A stretch of 7,467 nucleotides of DNA from an uncultured Caulobacteraceae bacterium (GCA_946482375.1 CAMLRH010000129.1:1-7467); one strand, 5' to 3'; positions 1-5,617 are shown, counted from the stretch's first letter. Numbers and translations: made by a program. The notes: generated by a model not told the origin, from the letters alone.

Positions 1-13
1 GGAGGGAGTCCCT

Positions 14-256
14 ATGAAGTTCATCACTCTGGCGGCCGCGGCCGCTCTCGCGCTCAGCATGGCCGCCTGCGAAAGCCCGCAGGACGAACAGGCCGAGGCC
101 CAGGCCGACGCTCTGGAAGCCCAGGCGGCGGCGACGTCCAACGAAGCCGTTGAAACTCAGCTGAACCAGCAAGCCGACGCCATCGAGCAGCAAGCCGGCA
201 ACGCTGACGGCGGCGCGACGACCGAGAACACGCCGACCACGAACACGGCCGAATAA
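14..256 (+). CDS. Small Ala/Gln/Glu-rich lipoprotein, function unknown
   Basis: This encodes an 80-residue protein I cannot assign to a named family. The N-terminus is a lipoprotein signal: Lys2, a hydrophobic Ala/Leu stretch to about residue 16, then MAAC with Cys19 as the likely lipidated residue. The Met at -3 is a tolerated variant of the lipobox. Mature residues 20-62 are rich in Ala, Gln and Glu and probably helical or coiled coil. An imperfect internal repeat is visible (ADALEAQA at 31-38, ADAIEQQA at 54-61). The tail is Thr/Asn-rich and probably disordered. The ATG start is supported by GGAGG at 1-5, eight bases upstream. A strong terminator follows 24 bases after the stop, so this is the last or only gene of its transcript. 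The upstream context is outside the window. Small Ala/Gln-rich lipoproteins of this style occur in Caulobacterales and sphingomonads. A periplasmic or outer-membrane location is inferred; no function is claimed. Confidence 0.75.
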   Translation: MKFITLAAAAALALSMAACESPQDEQAEAQADALEAQAAATSNEAVETQLNQQADAIEQQAGNADGGATTENTPTTNTAE

Positions 257-269
257 GACGGCCTTAGTC

Positions 270-281
270 TTAGACGTCTAA
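270..281. repeat. 12-bp perfect palindrome before the terminator
   Basis: TTAGACGTCTAA is its own reverse complement. It lies between the lipoprotein stop codon and the terminator stem and shares two A bases with that stem. It could be a protein-binding site or just an extension of the structured 3' end; nothing in the sequence decides between these. Confidence 0.4.
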
Positions 282-313
282 AGGGGTCGCTTCGGCGGCC
301 CCTTTTCTTTTTT
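280..313 (+). terminator. Rho-independent terminator with UUCG tetraloop
   Basis: The left arm 280-290 (AAAGGGGTCGC) pairs with 295-305 (GCGGCCCCTTT) around a TTCG loop at 291-294. The stem is 11 bp with one G-U wobble, and C(UUCG)G is an unusually stable tetraloop. The T-rich run TTTTCTTTTTT at 303-313 follows directly. It ends the transcript of the lipoprotein gene and insulates the next + strand gene. Confidence 0.92.
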
Positions 314-351
314 AGCGGCGGGCCGATGATCAGGAGGCGCGGGAGACCCCC

Positions 352-792
352 ATGACCCAAAGGCCGCATCCGACCGTCTGCGCCATCGTCTCGGCCCTGC
401 TGCTGTGCGGCGTGTCGCCGGCGGACGCCAAGCCGCCGCCAGAGCCTATAGACGTGGGCGTGACGCCCGAGGGGCAGGTTTCCGTCGACGCCGCCAACGT
501 CCTCACGCGGGGCGGCGTGCGCGCCGGCTGGAAGCAGGTGCAGGCGACGATCCAGCTCGACAAGCCGGTGACCTACGCCGCGCGCGAGATCACCCAGGAG
601 GTGCAGACGCAGGACTGGGACTGCCCCGGCTCCCGCTACCGCATCATCCTGCGCGTCTTCCGCACCAACGACGGCGCCTTCGTGCGCAGCGAACGCGACG
701 TGACGGCGTGGATGAGCGTGCCGAAGGTGGGTCCCCAGAGGGCGACCTTCGAACTGCTCTGCCCCAAGGCGACGGATGAGGAAGGCGGGTGA
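352..792 (+). CDS. Secreted protein of unknown function, weakly surface-adhesin-E-like
   Basis: This encodes 146 residues. A Sec signal peptide spans about residues 1-26, with a hydrophobic core (AIVSALLLCGV) and a likely cleavage after ADA. The mature part has two cysteines, Cys91 (in QDWDC) and Cys137 (in LLCPK), well placed for a disulfide. Trp60, Trp89 and Trp120 are spaced along it, and a central stretch around 94-113 (YRIILRVFR...GAFVRS) looks like beta strands. The layout (a DC motif, a strand pair, a Trp near the end and a terminal Cys) recalls the small surface-adhesin E-like beta-sandwich family, but I recognise it only loosely. The ATG has GGGAG at 341-345 six bases upstream, with AGGAGG at 332-337 further away. 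The gene stands alone between a terminator and the tRNA gene on the opposite strand. A periplasmic or surface location is inferred. Confidence 0.75.
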   Translation: MTQRPHPTVCAIVSALLLCGVSPADAKPPPEPIDVGVTPEGQVSVDAANVLTRGGVRAGWKQVQATIQLDKPVTYAAREITQEVQTQDWDCPGSRYRIILRVFRTNDGAFVRSERDVTAWMSVPKVGPQRATFELLCPKATDEEGG

Positions 793-823
793 GGTCTGGG
801 GGACCGCTACCCTGAGAAAGTGA

Positions 824-900
<77 letters not shown>

Positions 901-914
901 ATGCAGGGACGGCC

Positions 915-943
915 CATATAGGCGAGCCCCCCGCGAGCGGCAA
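915..943 (-). promoter_or_regulatory. Probable housekeeping-sigma promoter of tRNA-Pro
   Basis: Read on the - strand, TTGCCG (943-938) and TATATG (920-915) are separated by exactly 17 bp, with the -10 set 14 bp before the mature tRNA 5' end. The -10 region also partly fits the Caulobacter RpoD form GCTANAWC (here CCTATATG). The position, just after the merR stop codon and just before the tRNA, supports independent transcription of the tRNA. The spacer is very GC-rich. Confidence 0.6.
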
Positions 944-952
944 TCGGAAAGC

Positions 953-1366
953 TCAGCGGCCTTTCAGGAGAGCGTCGAGGCGGGCCTTCACGGCCTCCAG
1001 GTCGGCCAGCGCTTCCTCCAGCCGGCCGCGGTTTTTCGGCGGGGACGCGGGCGCGTCCATCTCGGGCAGCTCGATGTCGGGAGCGGGCGACCCCGGCGTC
1101 TGGCCGGCGGCGACGAGACGCCTGATCCCCTGCTCCTTGTGCAGCTTCTGCACGCCCTTGATGGTGTAGCCCTCGTTGTGCAGCAGGGTGCAGACGCCGC
1201 GCAGCACCTGGATGTCCTGCGGACGGTAGAAGCGCCGCCCGCCGGCGCGCTTCATGGGCCGGATGAAGGAGAACTTCGTCTCCCAGAAACGGAGCACATG
1301 CTGGGGCACGCCCAGCTCGTCGGCTGCTTCGGAAATGGTGCGGAAGGCGTGCGGGCCCTTCGCCAC
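953..1366 (-). CDS. MerR-family transcriptional regulator
   Basis: This encodes 137 residues. Residues 8-75 form a MerR-type winged helix-turn-helix: helix-turn-helix AFRTISEAADELGVPQHVLR (8-26), the family's F-W-E-T-K-F segment, and the wing with RRFYRP (44-49), followed by DIQVLRGVCTLLHNEGYTIKGVQ. A Pro/Ala/Asp-rich linker (about 88-112) leads to a short leucine-heptad coiled coil (113-135, RLEEALADLEAVKARLDALL), the likely dimer interface. There is no cysteine-based metal-binding loop, and no ligand domain is evident. The start is GTG at 1366, 8 bases after the ihfA stop, with no clear Shine-Dalgarno, so translational coupling to ihfA is likely. MerR-like proteins next to ihfA recur in alphaproteobacteria. 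The target genes and effector are unknown. Confidence 0.9.
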   Translation of the reverse strand: MAKGPHAFRTISEAADELGVPQHVLRFWETKFSFIRPMKRAGGRRFYRPQDIQVLRGVCTLLHNEGYTIKGVQKLHKEQGIRRLVAAGQTPGSPAPDIELPEMDAPASPPKNRGRLEEALADLEAVKARLDALLKGR

Positions 1367-1374
1367 GGCGGCGC

Positions 1375-1677
1375 CTAGTCGGCCAGGGCGCGGTCCACCC
1401 GCGCCTTCATCACCTGCGACGCACGAAAGCCAATCACGCGGCGAGGCTCGATCTCGGCCGGTTCGCCAGTCTTGGGGTTACGACCCATGCGGGCGCGCTT
1501 GGAACGGACCTGGAAGACGCCGAAACCGGACAGCTTGACGGTCTTGCCGTCCTCAAGCGCCTCGGCGACGAGGTCGAGGGTGCGCTCGACCAGCTCCGCG
1601 CAGTCCTGGCGCGTGAGCCCGACTTCCTCGTGGACGGCCTCGCAAAGATCCGCGCGGGTCACCGTGTCGTTCTTCAT
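1375..1677 (-). CDS. ihfA: Integration host factor subunit alpha
   Basis: This encodes 100 residues, the normal length for IHF-alpha. IHF-alpha pairs with IHF-beta to bind and sharply bend DNA in the nucleoid, with roles in transcription, replication and recombination. The DNABII fold is complete: an N-terminal helical dimer region (about 1-45), the strand segment KLSGFGVFQVR (48-58), and the DNA-binding arm GRNPKTGE (65-72) with the intercalating Pro68, then EIEPRRVIGFRAS and a C-terminal helix. The arm context (SKRARMGRNPKTGEPAEIEPRR) fits IHF-alpha better than HU or IHF-beta. I chose the ATG at 1677 rather than an in-frame TTG at 1683: AGGGGG (1690-1685) sits 7 bases before the ATG, and the shorter form matches the family. 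The partner gene ihfB is not in the window. MerR follows 8 bases downstream. Confidence 0.96.
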   Translation of the reverse strand: MKNDTVTRADLCEAVHEEVGLTRQDCAELVERTLDLVAEALEDGKTVKLSGFGVFQVRSKRARMGRNPKTGEPAEIEPRRVIGFRASQVMKARVDRALAD

Positions 1678-1727
1678 TCCCAAGCCCCCTGCCCGGTTGA
1701 GCTAAGGGTGCACATGCCGCGATTATT

Positions 1728-1739
1728 CCGTCAAGTCAA
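1728..1739 (-). promoter_or_regulatory. Possible -35 element upstream of ihfA
   Basis: On the - strand the sequence TTGACTTGACGG contains TTGACGG, a full match to the Caulobacter RpoD -35 form TTGACGS, about 50 bases before the ihfA start. I found no convincing -10 at normal spacing, so this is only a hint that ihfA-merR can be transcribed separately from fabH. Confidence 0.25.
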
Positions 1740-1750
1740 AGGCTTCGGCG

Positions 1751-1790
1751 CGTCCTTCGACACGGCGCTTCGCGCCTGCTCAGGATGACG
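1751..1790 (-). repeat. Palindromic intergenic repeat, copy A
   Basis: Read on the - strand, this 40-nt element starts CGTCATCCTGAGCA, has an inner hairpin GGCGC-GAA-GCGCC, and ends GTGTCGAAGGACG. It folds as one bulged hairpin: TCCT pairs with AGGA, GA with TC, CA with TG, then the inner 5-bp stem with a GAA loop. Copy B at 1801-1838 lies in the opposite orientation. Confidence 0.8.
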
Positions 1791-1800
1791 ATTCTGAGTT

Positions 1801-1838
1801 CGTCATGGTGAGCAGCCCGAAGGGCGTGTCGAACCACG
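1801..1838 (+). repeat. Palindromic intergenic repeat, copy B
   Basis: Read on the + strand, this 38-nt element starts CGTCATGGTGAGCA, has an inner hairpin GCCC-GAA-GGGC, and ends GTGTCGAACCACG. Relative to copy A the words TGAGCA and GTGTCGA are identical, while the paired segments differ on both sides (TGGT/ACCA instead of TCCT/AGGA, and a different inner stem). It starts 4 bases after the fabH stop in the direction of fabH transcription. It has no T-tract, so it is not an obvious terminator. Confidence 0.8.
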
Positions 1839-1842
1839 CAAC

Positions 1843-2823
1843 TCACAGCCGAAGCACGCAGGCGCCCCAGGTCAGGCCGCCGCCCATCGCTTCCAGCAGC
1901 AGCAGGTCGCCCGGCTTCACGCGGCCATCGGCGATACCCTGCGCCAGCGCCAGTGGAATCGAGGCCGCGGAGGTGTTGGCGTGCTCGCCGACGGTCTGGA
2001 TGATCTTGGCCTCGTCGAGCCCTAGCCGATGGGCGACGCCCTGCAGGATGCGCTGGTTGGCCTGGTGGGGGATGAACCAGTCGACGTCGGCGACCTCGAT
2101 GCCCGCGACCTTCGCCGCGGCGACGACCGCCTCGGAGATGTTGACCACGGCGTGGCGGAAGACCTGGTTGCCCTGCATGCGCAGCTTGCCGACCGTACCC
2201 GTCGAGGACGGTCCGCCGTCGACATAGAGCAGGTCCTGCTTGGTCCCGTCGCAGCGCAGAGCGTAGCCCAGCAGGCCACGGTCGGCCGTCGTCCCCTCGC
2301 CTTCCTGGGGCTCCAGCACAACCGCCCCGGCCCCGTCGCCGAACAGCACGCAGGTGCCGCGGTCGGTCCAGTCCATCAGCCGGGTCATGATCTCCGCGCC
2401 GATGACCAGCGCGCACTTCGACTGGTTTCGGGCCACGAAGCCGTCGGCGACGCTTAAGCCATAGACGAAGCCCGAGCAGACCGCCTGCACGTCGAAGGCG
2501 ATGCCTACCGGGCAGCCGAGCTTGCGCTGCACGATGGCGGCGGTGGCCGGGAAGGTCAGGTCGCCGGTGGTGGTGGCGACCACGATCAGGTCGACGTCGG
2601 CGGGCGTCCGGCCGGCCTTCTCCAGCGCCTCGCGGGCGGCATGGCAGGCGAGGTCGGAGGCCGCCTGATCGTCATGCGCGCGGTGGCGCTGGCGGATACC
2701 CGTCCGCTCGACGATCCATTCGTCGGTGGTGTCGACGATCTTCGAGAGATCGGCATTGGTGACGACGGTGTCGGGCAGGTACGCGCCCACACCGGTGACT
2801 ACGCTACGGAGGAGATTGCTCAC
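1843..2823 (-). CDS. fabH: Beta-ketoacyl-ACP synthase III
   Basis: FabH condenses an acyl-CoA primer (usually acetyl-CoA) with malonyl-ACP, the first step of type II fatty-acid elongation in the cytoplasm. The product has 326 residues, a normal length with complete ends. The thiolase-fold active site is intact: Cys116 in DVQAVCSGF, His253 in FIPHQANQRIL and Asn283 in GEHANTSAAS. Other family marks are the N-terminal GVGAYLP (11-17), DEWIVERTGIRQRH (34-47), the FGDGAGAVVL strand (161-170) and the C-terminal GGGLTWGA loop. The start is GTG at 2823 with AAGGAG (2835-2830) 6 bases upstream, inside the end of plsX. The reading frames overlap by 20 nt, consistent with translational coupling. The plsX-fabH pair is widely conserved and links phospholipid and fatty-acid synthesis. 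Confidence 0.97.
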   Translation of the reverse strand: MSNLLRSVVTGVGAYLPDTVVTNADLSKIVDTTDEWIVERTGIRQRHRAHDDQAASDLACHAAREALEKAGRTPADVDLIVVATTTGDLTFPATAAIVQRKLGCPVGIAFDVQAVCSGFVYGLSVADGFVARNQSKCALVIGAEIMTRLMDWTDRGTCVLFGDGAGAVVLEPQEGEGTTADRGLLGYALRCDGTKQDLLYVDGGPSSTGTVGKLRMQGNQVFRHAVVNISEAVVAAAKVAGIEVADVDWFIPHQANQRILQGVAHRLGLDEAKIIQTVGEHANTSAASIPLALAQGIADGRVKPGDLLLLEAMGGGLTWGACVLRL

Positions 2824-3868
2824 CCAGGGCTCCTTCAGGCGCCGTCTCCCCCACGGCTGCCGTCAGACGTTTGATGTTGCGGTCGATTTCGGCCGCAAAG
2901 TCGCTGCGTGCAAGCTCGACAGCAACCCGAATGGCGCTGGCGAACCCGTTCGCATCGGCTCCCCCATGACTCTTGACCACGATTCCGTTCAGCCCAAGCA
3001 GCGGGCCTCCATTCACCGCGCCCGGATCCAGCCGCTGGCGCATCTTCTTCAACGCGCCGGAAGCGATCAGGGCGCCGGTCATGGCCAGCGGGCCGGAGGT
3101 GAAGGTCTTCTTCATCTCGCTGGCGAAGAAGCGCGCCAGGCCTTCGGCGGCCTTCAGCGTGACGTTGCCCGTGAAGCCGTCGGTGACGATGACGTCGACG
3201 GCGCCCTTGGCGATGTCGTTGCCCTCGACGAAGCCGCGGTAGTCGAGGTCGAAGGTGGTGGCGCGCAGCAGGCCGTGCGCCTCGCGCACCTCCTCGTGCC
3301 CCTTCTGCTCCTCCGAGCCGACGTTGAGCAGGCCGACGGTCGGGCGATCCGAGCCGTGGATGGCGTGGTGGAAGGCCGCGCCCATGATGGCGAACTCGAC
3401 CAGCTGCTCGGCGTCGCTTTCGACATTGGCGCCGACGTCCAGCACCGCCGTGATGCCGCGCATGGTCGGCCAGCTCGCCACGATAGCGGGCCGCTTGATG
3501 CCCTCGGCCATGCGCAGGATCAGCATGGAAATAGCCATCAGCGCGCCGGTGTTGCCGGCGGAGACGGCGGCCTGCGCCTTGCCTTCGCGGACCGCCTCGG
3601 CGGCGTTCCACATGCTCGTGCCCTTGCCGCGCCGCATGGCGACGGCGGGCTTCTCGTCCATGGCGACGGCGGTTTCGGTGTGGCGAATCTCGCAGGCGTT
3701 CCTGGCCGGCCCACACTTTGCGAGTTCGGGGCCGATCCTGGCCTCATCGCCGTGGAGCAGGAAACGAACGTCCGGGTACAGTTTGGCGGCCGCGGCAACG
3801 CCGGGGATGGTCACCGAGGGACCGTGGTCCCCGCCCATGGCGTCTATCGAAATGACGAGCTCAGGCAC
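2804..3868 (-). CDS. plsX: Phosphate acyltransferase PlsX
   Basis: PlsX converts acyl-ACP and phosphate to acyl-phosphate, the donor used by PlsY to acylate glycerol-3-phosphate at the start of phospholipid synthesis. It is a cytoplasmic, membrane-associated enzyme. The product has 354 residues, a normal length. Visible motifs include DAMGGDHGP (9-17), SAGNTGALMA (103-112), DVGANVE (144-150), GFVEGNDI (212-219), VTDGFTGN (228-235) and GLNGIVVKSHG (302-312), covering the conserved core. The start is GTG at 3868 with GGGGAG (3885-3880) 11 bases upstream; MPELVISIDAMGGD is the expected N-terminus. It lies 83 bases after yceD and overlaps fabH by 20 nt. In many bacteria rpmF sits between yceD and plsX; here the gap is too short for it. 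Confidence 0.97.
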   Translation of the reverse strand: MPELVISIDAMGGDHGPSVTIPGVAAAAKLYPDVRFLLHGDEARIGPELAKCGPARNACEIRHTETAVAMDEKPAVAMRRGKGTSMWNAAEAVREGKAQAAVSAGNTGALMAISMLILRMAEGIKRPAIVASWPTMRGITAVLDVGANVESDAEQLVEFAIMGAAFHHAIHGSDRPTVGLLNVGSEEQKGHEEVREAHGLLRATTFDLDYRGFVEGNDIAKGAVDVIVTDGFTGNVTLKAAEGLARFFASEMKKTFTSGPLAMTGALIASGALKKMRQRLDPGAVNGGPLLGLNGIVVKSHGGADANGFASAIRVAVELARSDFAAEIDRNIKRLTAAVGETAPEGALGEQSPP

Positions 3869-3951
3869 GTCGAATCAGGCTCCCCAAAGCCTGCCGTGGC
3901 GAGGCGCGGGCGGACGATACATGGGCCAAGCTTTGAAGCAAACCGACGGTT

Positions 3952-4482
3952 TCAGGACGCGTCGCCGAGCTTCAATCCCTTGAGCGCGGCGAAGGGCGAC
4001 TCCTCGCCTTCCGCCTCGGGCGGCTCGAAGACGACGCCTTCCTTGCGGGGGAACGGGTCGATCTCCAACGCCAGGTGCTCGACGACGTAGGCGGCCAGGT
4101 CGATGTCCTCCTCGCCTTCGAGGGCGTCGGGCGGATCGTCCGCCTCCAGGTCGATCTCGGCGTCTTCGGACGGCAGGTTGGGGCTGTCGGCCGGCAGTAC
4201 GCGGACGAGGAAGCCGCCGTCCACCGTCCGATCCAGCGGCTCGAGCGTCACGCCGCAGGTCTGGGTGACCTCGGCGGTAAAGCGGCCGCGCACCTCGGCG
4301 CCGTCCAGCCACGGCGAAACGGTCACCTCGGCGGTCAGGCTGTTCAGCGCATCGACGCCGATGACGCGGGCGATGGCGGGCCGCTGTGTGGTCTCGGGCG
4401 ACAGCCGCCGCTGGACCGGGCCACGCCCGACCTCCGAGAGCCGCACCGTCTCGCTCCAGGGGCTCAGTTGGGGGCGGGCCAT
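3952..4482 (-). CDS. yceD: YceD/DUF177 family protein, 23S rRNA accumulation
   Basis: This encodes 176 residues of the YceD/DUF177 family, whose bacterial and plant members are linked to 23S rRNA accumulation; the molecular activity is not settled. Family features are the central strand region with EVTQTCGVTLEPLDRTVDGGF (71-91, one cysteine, Cys76), an acidic stretch (about 107-128), and the DIDLAAYVVEHLALEIDPFPRKEG block (126-149) that marks the family. The C-terminus ends in a short FAALKGLKL helix. Only one cysteine is present, so a multi-cysteine zinc site is not possible within a single chain. The start is ATG at 4482 with AGGA about 8 bases upstream, and it overlaps the end of the chaperone gene by 19 nt. 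Adjacency to plsX is the usual setting for this family, which supports the call. Confidence 0.9.
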   Translation of the reverse strand: MARPQLSPWSETVRLSEVGRGPVQRRLSPETTQRPAIARVIGVDALNSLTAEVTVSPWLDGAEVRGRFTAEVTQTCGVTLEPLDRTVDGGFLVRVLPADSPNLPSEDAEIDLEADDPPDALEGEEDIDLAAYVVEHLALEIDPFPRKEGVVFEPPEAEGEESPFAALKGLKLGDAS

Positions 4483-4976
4483 GTGACGCTTCCTGCCAGC
4501 AGCTGGTCCAGCGGCTGGTCCGCCAGATGATCGCGGGCCGCCGCGACATATCGCGCCAGACCAGCGGCGTCGGCGTCCTCGCCGACGGTGCGGGCGATGA
4601 GGGCTTCAAGCGCCGCCGGCTCGCCTGCCTGCTCGTAGGCGTGCAGCCTGCCGTAGATCGCCTGCCCGAGCTTCTTCATCCGCTTCGGCACGGCGGTGTG
4701 GCTGACGCCGAGTTCATAGAAGGCGTCGTCCAGGCCACGCACGAAAGCGTCGAAAGCGGCCTGCGACGTCTCGGCGGCGGATTCGCCCTGCCCCTTCAGC
4801 CGCTCGACCAGCAGGACGGTATGCAGGGTGTAGAGTTCGAAGCGTCCCTCCCGCGTATCGGGGACCCCGAGCGCCGTGTAGAAGCCCGGCTGACGGGCCT
4901 GGACCGCAGCGGCGGCATATAGCGCCTGCCCCGCGATCCTGGCAGGTCTCGGCTTGAACAGCCGGTCGAAGAACAT
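4464..4976 (-). CDS. Ubiquinol-cytochrome c chaperone family protein (CBP3-like)
   Basis: This encodes 170 residues resembling the ubiquinol-cytochrome c chaperone family (mitochondrial Cbp3/UQCC1 and alphaproteobacterial relatives), which assist early assembly of cytochrome b into the bc1 complex. Characteristic segments are ALYAAAAVQARQPGFYTALGVPDTREGRFELYTLH (split over residues 18-52), where VPDT and the FELYTLHTVLLVERLK helix are typical, and DDAFYELGVSHTAVPKRMKKLGQAIYGR (82-109). It has no signal peptide or membrane segment and is expected to be cytoplasmic or peripheral at the inner membrane. The start is ATG at 4976 with GAGG 5 bases upstream. It is the first gene of the - strand run, divergent from bamE, and overlaps yceD by 19 nt. 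Its role in bc1 assembly is taken from the family; no bc1 genes are in the window. Confidence 0.88.
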   Translation of the reverse strand: MFFDRLFKPRPARIAGQALYAAAAVQARQPGFYTALGVPDTREGRFELYTLHTVLLVERLKGQGESAAETSQAAFDAFVRGLDDAFYELGVSHTAVPKRMKKLGQAIYGRLHAYEQAGEPAALEALIARTVGEDADAAGLARYVAAARDHLADQPLDQLLAGSVTWPAPN

Positions 4977-4991
4977 GCTTGCCTCGATTTC

Positions 4992-5040
4992 GCCGCTCAG
5001 GCGGCCTACACGCGGGGCATTGAACTAAGCCCCGACGGGC
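4992..5040. promoter_or_regulatory. Structured divergent promoter region between cbp3-like gene and bamE
   Basis: The 107-bp divergent gap must hold promoters in both directions. Three short inverted repeats are visible: GCCGC-TCAG-GCGGC (4992-5005), GGGGC...GCCCC (5014-5018 with 5029-5033) and GCCC-CGAC-GGGC (5029-5040). The last two share the same GCCC arm and so exclude each other. The first lies in the probable 5' leader of the cbp3-like gene. Confidence 0.4.
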
Positions 5041-5046
5041 GATAGG
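5020..5046 (+). promoter_or_regulatory. Weak candidate promoter for bamE
   Basis: TTGAAC at 5020-5025 and GATAGG at 5041-5046 are 15 bp apart, with the -10 about 38 bases before the bamE ATG. The match to the -35 and -10 forms is partial, so this is a candidate only. The bamE Shine-Dalgarno GGAG is at 5075-5078. Confidence 0.3.
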
Positions 5047-5083
5047 TCAAAGTCTGCTCATTTCGACGATTTGCGGAGCCTCC

Positions 5084-5557
5084 ATGTTTCGACGTTTAGC
5101 GTTCGCCGCCGCCGCGACCGGCCTGCTGGCGACCGGGGCTTGCATGCCGATCAGCACCTACTCCGGCTTCCAGGCCATCGAGGAGCGTCCCGCCGACGTG
5201 AAGGTGGGCGAGGACACCAAGTCGACCGTGTCGGCCAAGCTCGGCACGCCGTCGGCCACCTCGACCTTCGATCCGAACACCTGGTTCTACATCTCGCAGC
5301 TGACCGACCGCGTGGCCTTCTACAAGCCGCGGGTGGCCAAGCGCGACGTCGTCGCCATCAACTTCGACAAGGAAACGGAGAAGGTGGCGTCGGTGAACAG
5401 CTACACGCTGAAGGACGGCAAGGTCGTCGCCTTCAACGGCCGCGAGACGCCGACGCGCGGCCGCGAAATGACCATCCTCGAACAGCTGCTCGGCAACGTC
5501 GGCTCCGGCGTCCTGCCGCAGACCGACGACGATCCGGGCAGCCGTCCCGGGCGCTAG
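5084..5557 (+). CDS. bamE: Outer membrane protein assembly factor BamE (SmpA/OmlA family)
   Basis: This encodes 157 residues. BamE is an outer-membrane lipoprotein of the BAM complex, which folds beta-barrel proteins into the outer membrane. The signal is MFRR, a hydrophobic Ala/Leu core and TGAC with Cys20 as the likely lipidated residue. The SmpA/OmlA domain spans about residues 36-100: VKVGEDTKSTVSAKLGTPS (helix-turn-helix-like start), then FDPNTWFYISQ and strands including DVVAINFD. The C-terminal REMTILEQLLGNVG (about 126-140) is typical of alphaproteobacterial BamE and absent from the short E. coli form. A Gly/Asp/Arg tail follows. The start is ATG at 5084 with GGAG 5 bases upstream. 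It is a single-gene transcript, divergent from the cbp3-like gene and convergent with hppA. Confidence 0.93.
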   Translation: MFRRLAFAAAATGLLATGACMPISTYSGFQAIEERPADVKVGEDTKSTVSAKLGTPSATSTFDPNTWFYISQLTDRVAFYKPRVAKRDVVAINFDKETEKVASVNSYTLKDGKVVAFNGRETPTRGREMTILEQLLGNVGSGVLPQTDDDPGSRPGR

Positions 5558-5565
5558 TCGCTTAG

Positions 5566-5590
5566 CCCTCCTCCCTCGAGGGGAGGAGGG
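5566..5590. repeat. GC-rich palindromic repeat, copy 1
   Basis: CCCTCCTCCC and GGGAGGAGGG form a perfect 10-bp inverted repeat around TCGAG (5576-5580). A G-rich tail (TTGGGTGGAGGGTG, 5591-5604) follows. It starts 8 bases after the bamE stop. A related element in opposite orientation is at 5693-5717. Confidence 0.85.
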
Positions 5591-5617
5591 TTGGGTGGAG
5601 GGTGTGGCCGCTGCGCC

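Noticed and set aside
1678..1683. TTG start two codons upstream of the ihfA ATG
   Set aside because: The AGGGGG ribosome-binding site is spaced ideally for the ATG at 1677 and too close for the TTG; the 100-residue product fits the family.
1736..2416. A 226-codon - strand frame overlapping fabH in another phase
   Set aside because: It is an Arg/Gly/Ala-rich shadow of fabH, and the fabH frame carries the full catalytic triad.
3900..3945. Possible promoter for plsX in the yceD-plsX gap (TTGCTTC and GTATCGTC words on the - strand)
   Set aside because: Both words match consensus only partly, and read-through from yceD is sufficient to explain plsX expression.
3941..3951. Short palindrome AACCGACGGTT right after the yceD stop
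   Set aside because: A one-base spacer leaves at most a 4-bp stem with a 3-nt loop and no T-tract follows; it is not a credible terminator.
2726..4090. A 454-codon open frame on the + strand opposite fabH and plsX
   Set aside because: It is antisense to two well-recognised genes, has low-complexity Gly/Ala/Asp/His/Arg-rich content typical of frame shadows in GC-rich DNA, and no recognisable domain.
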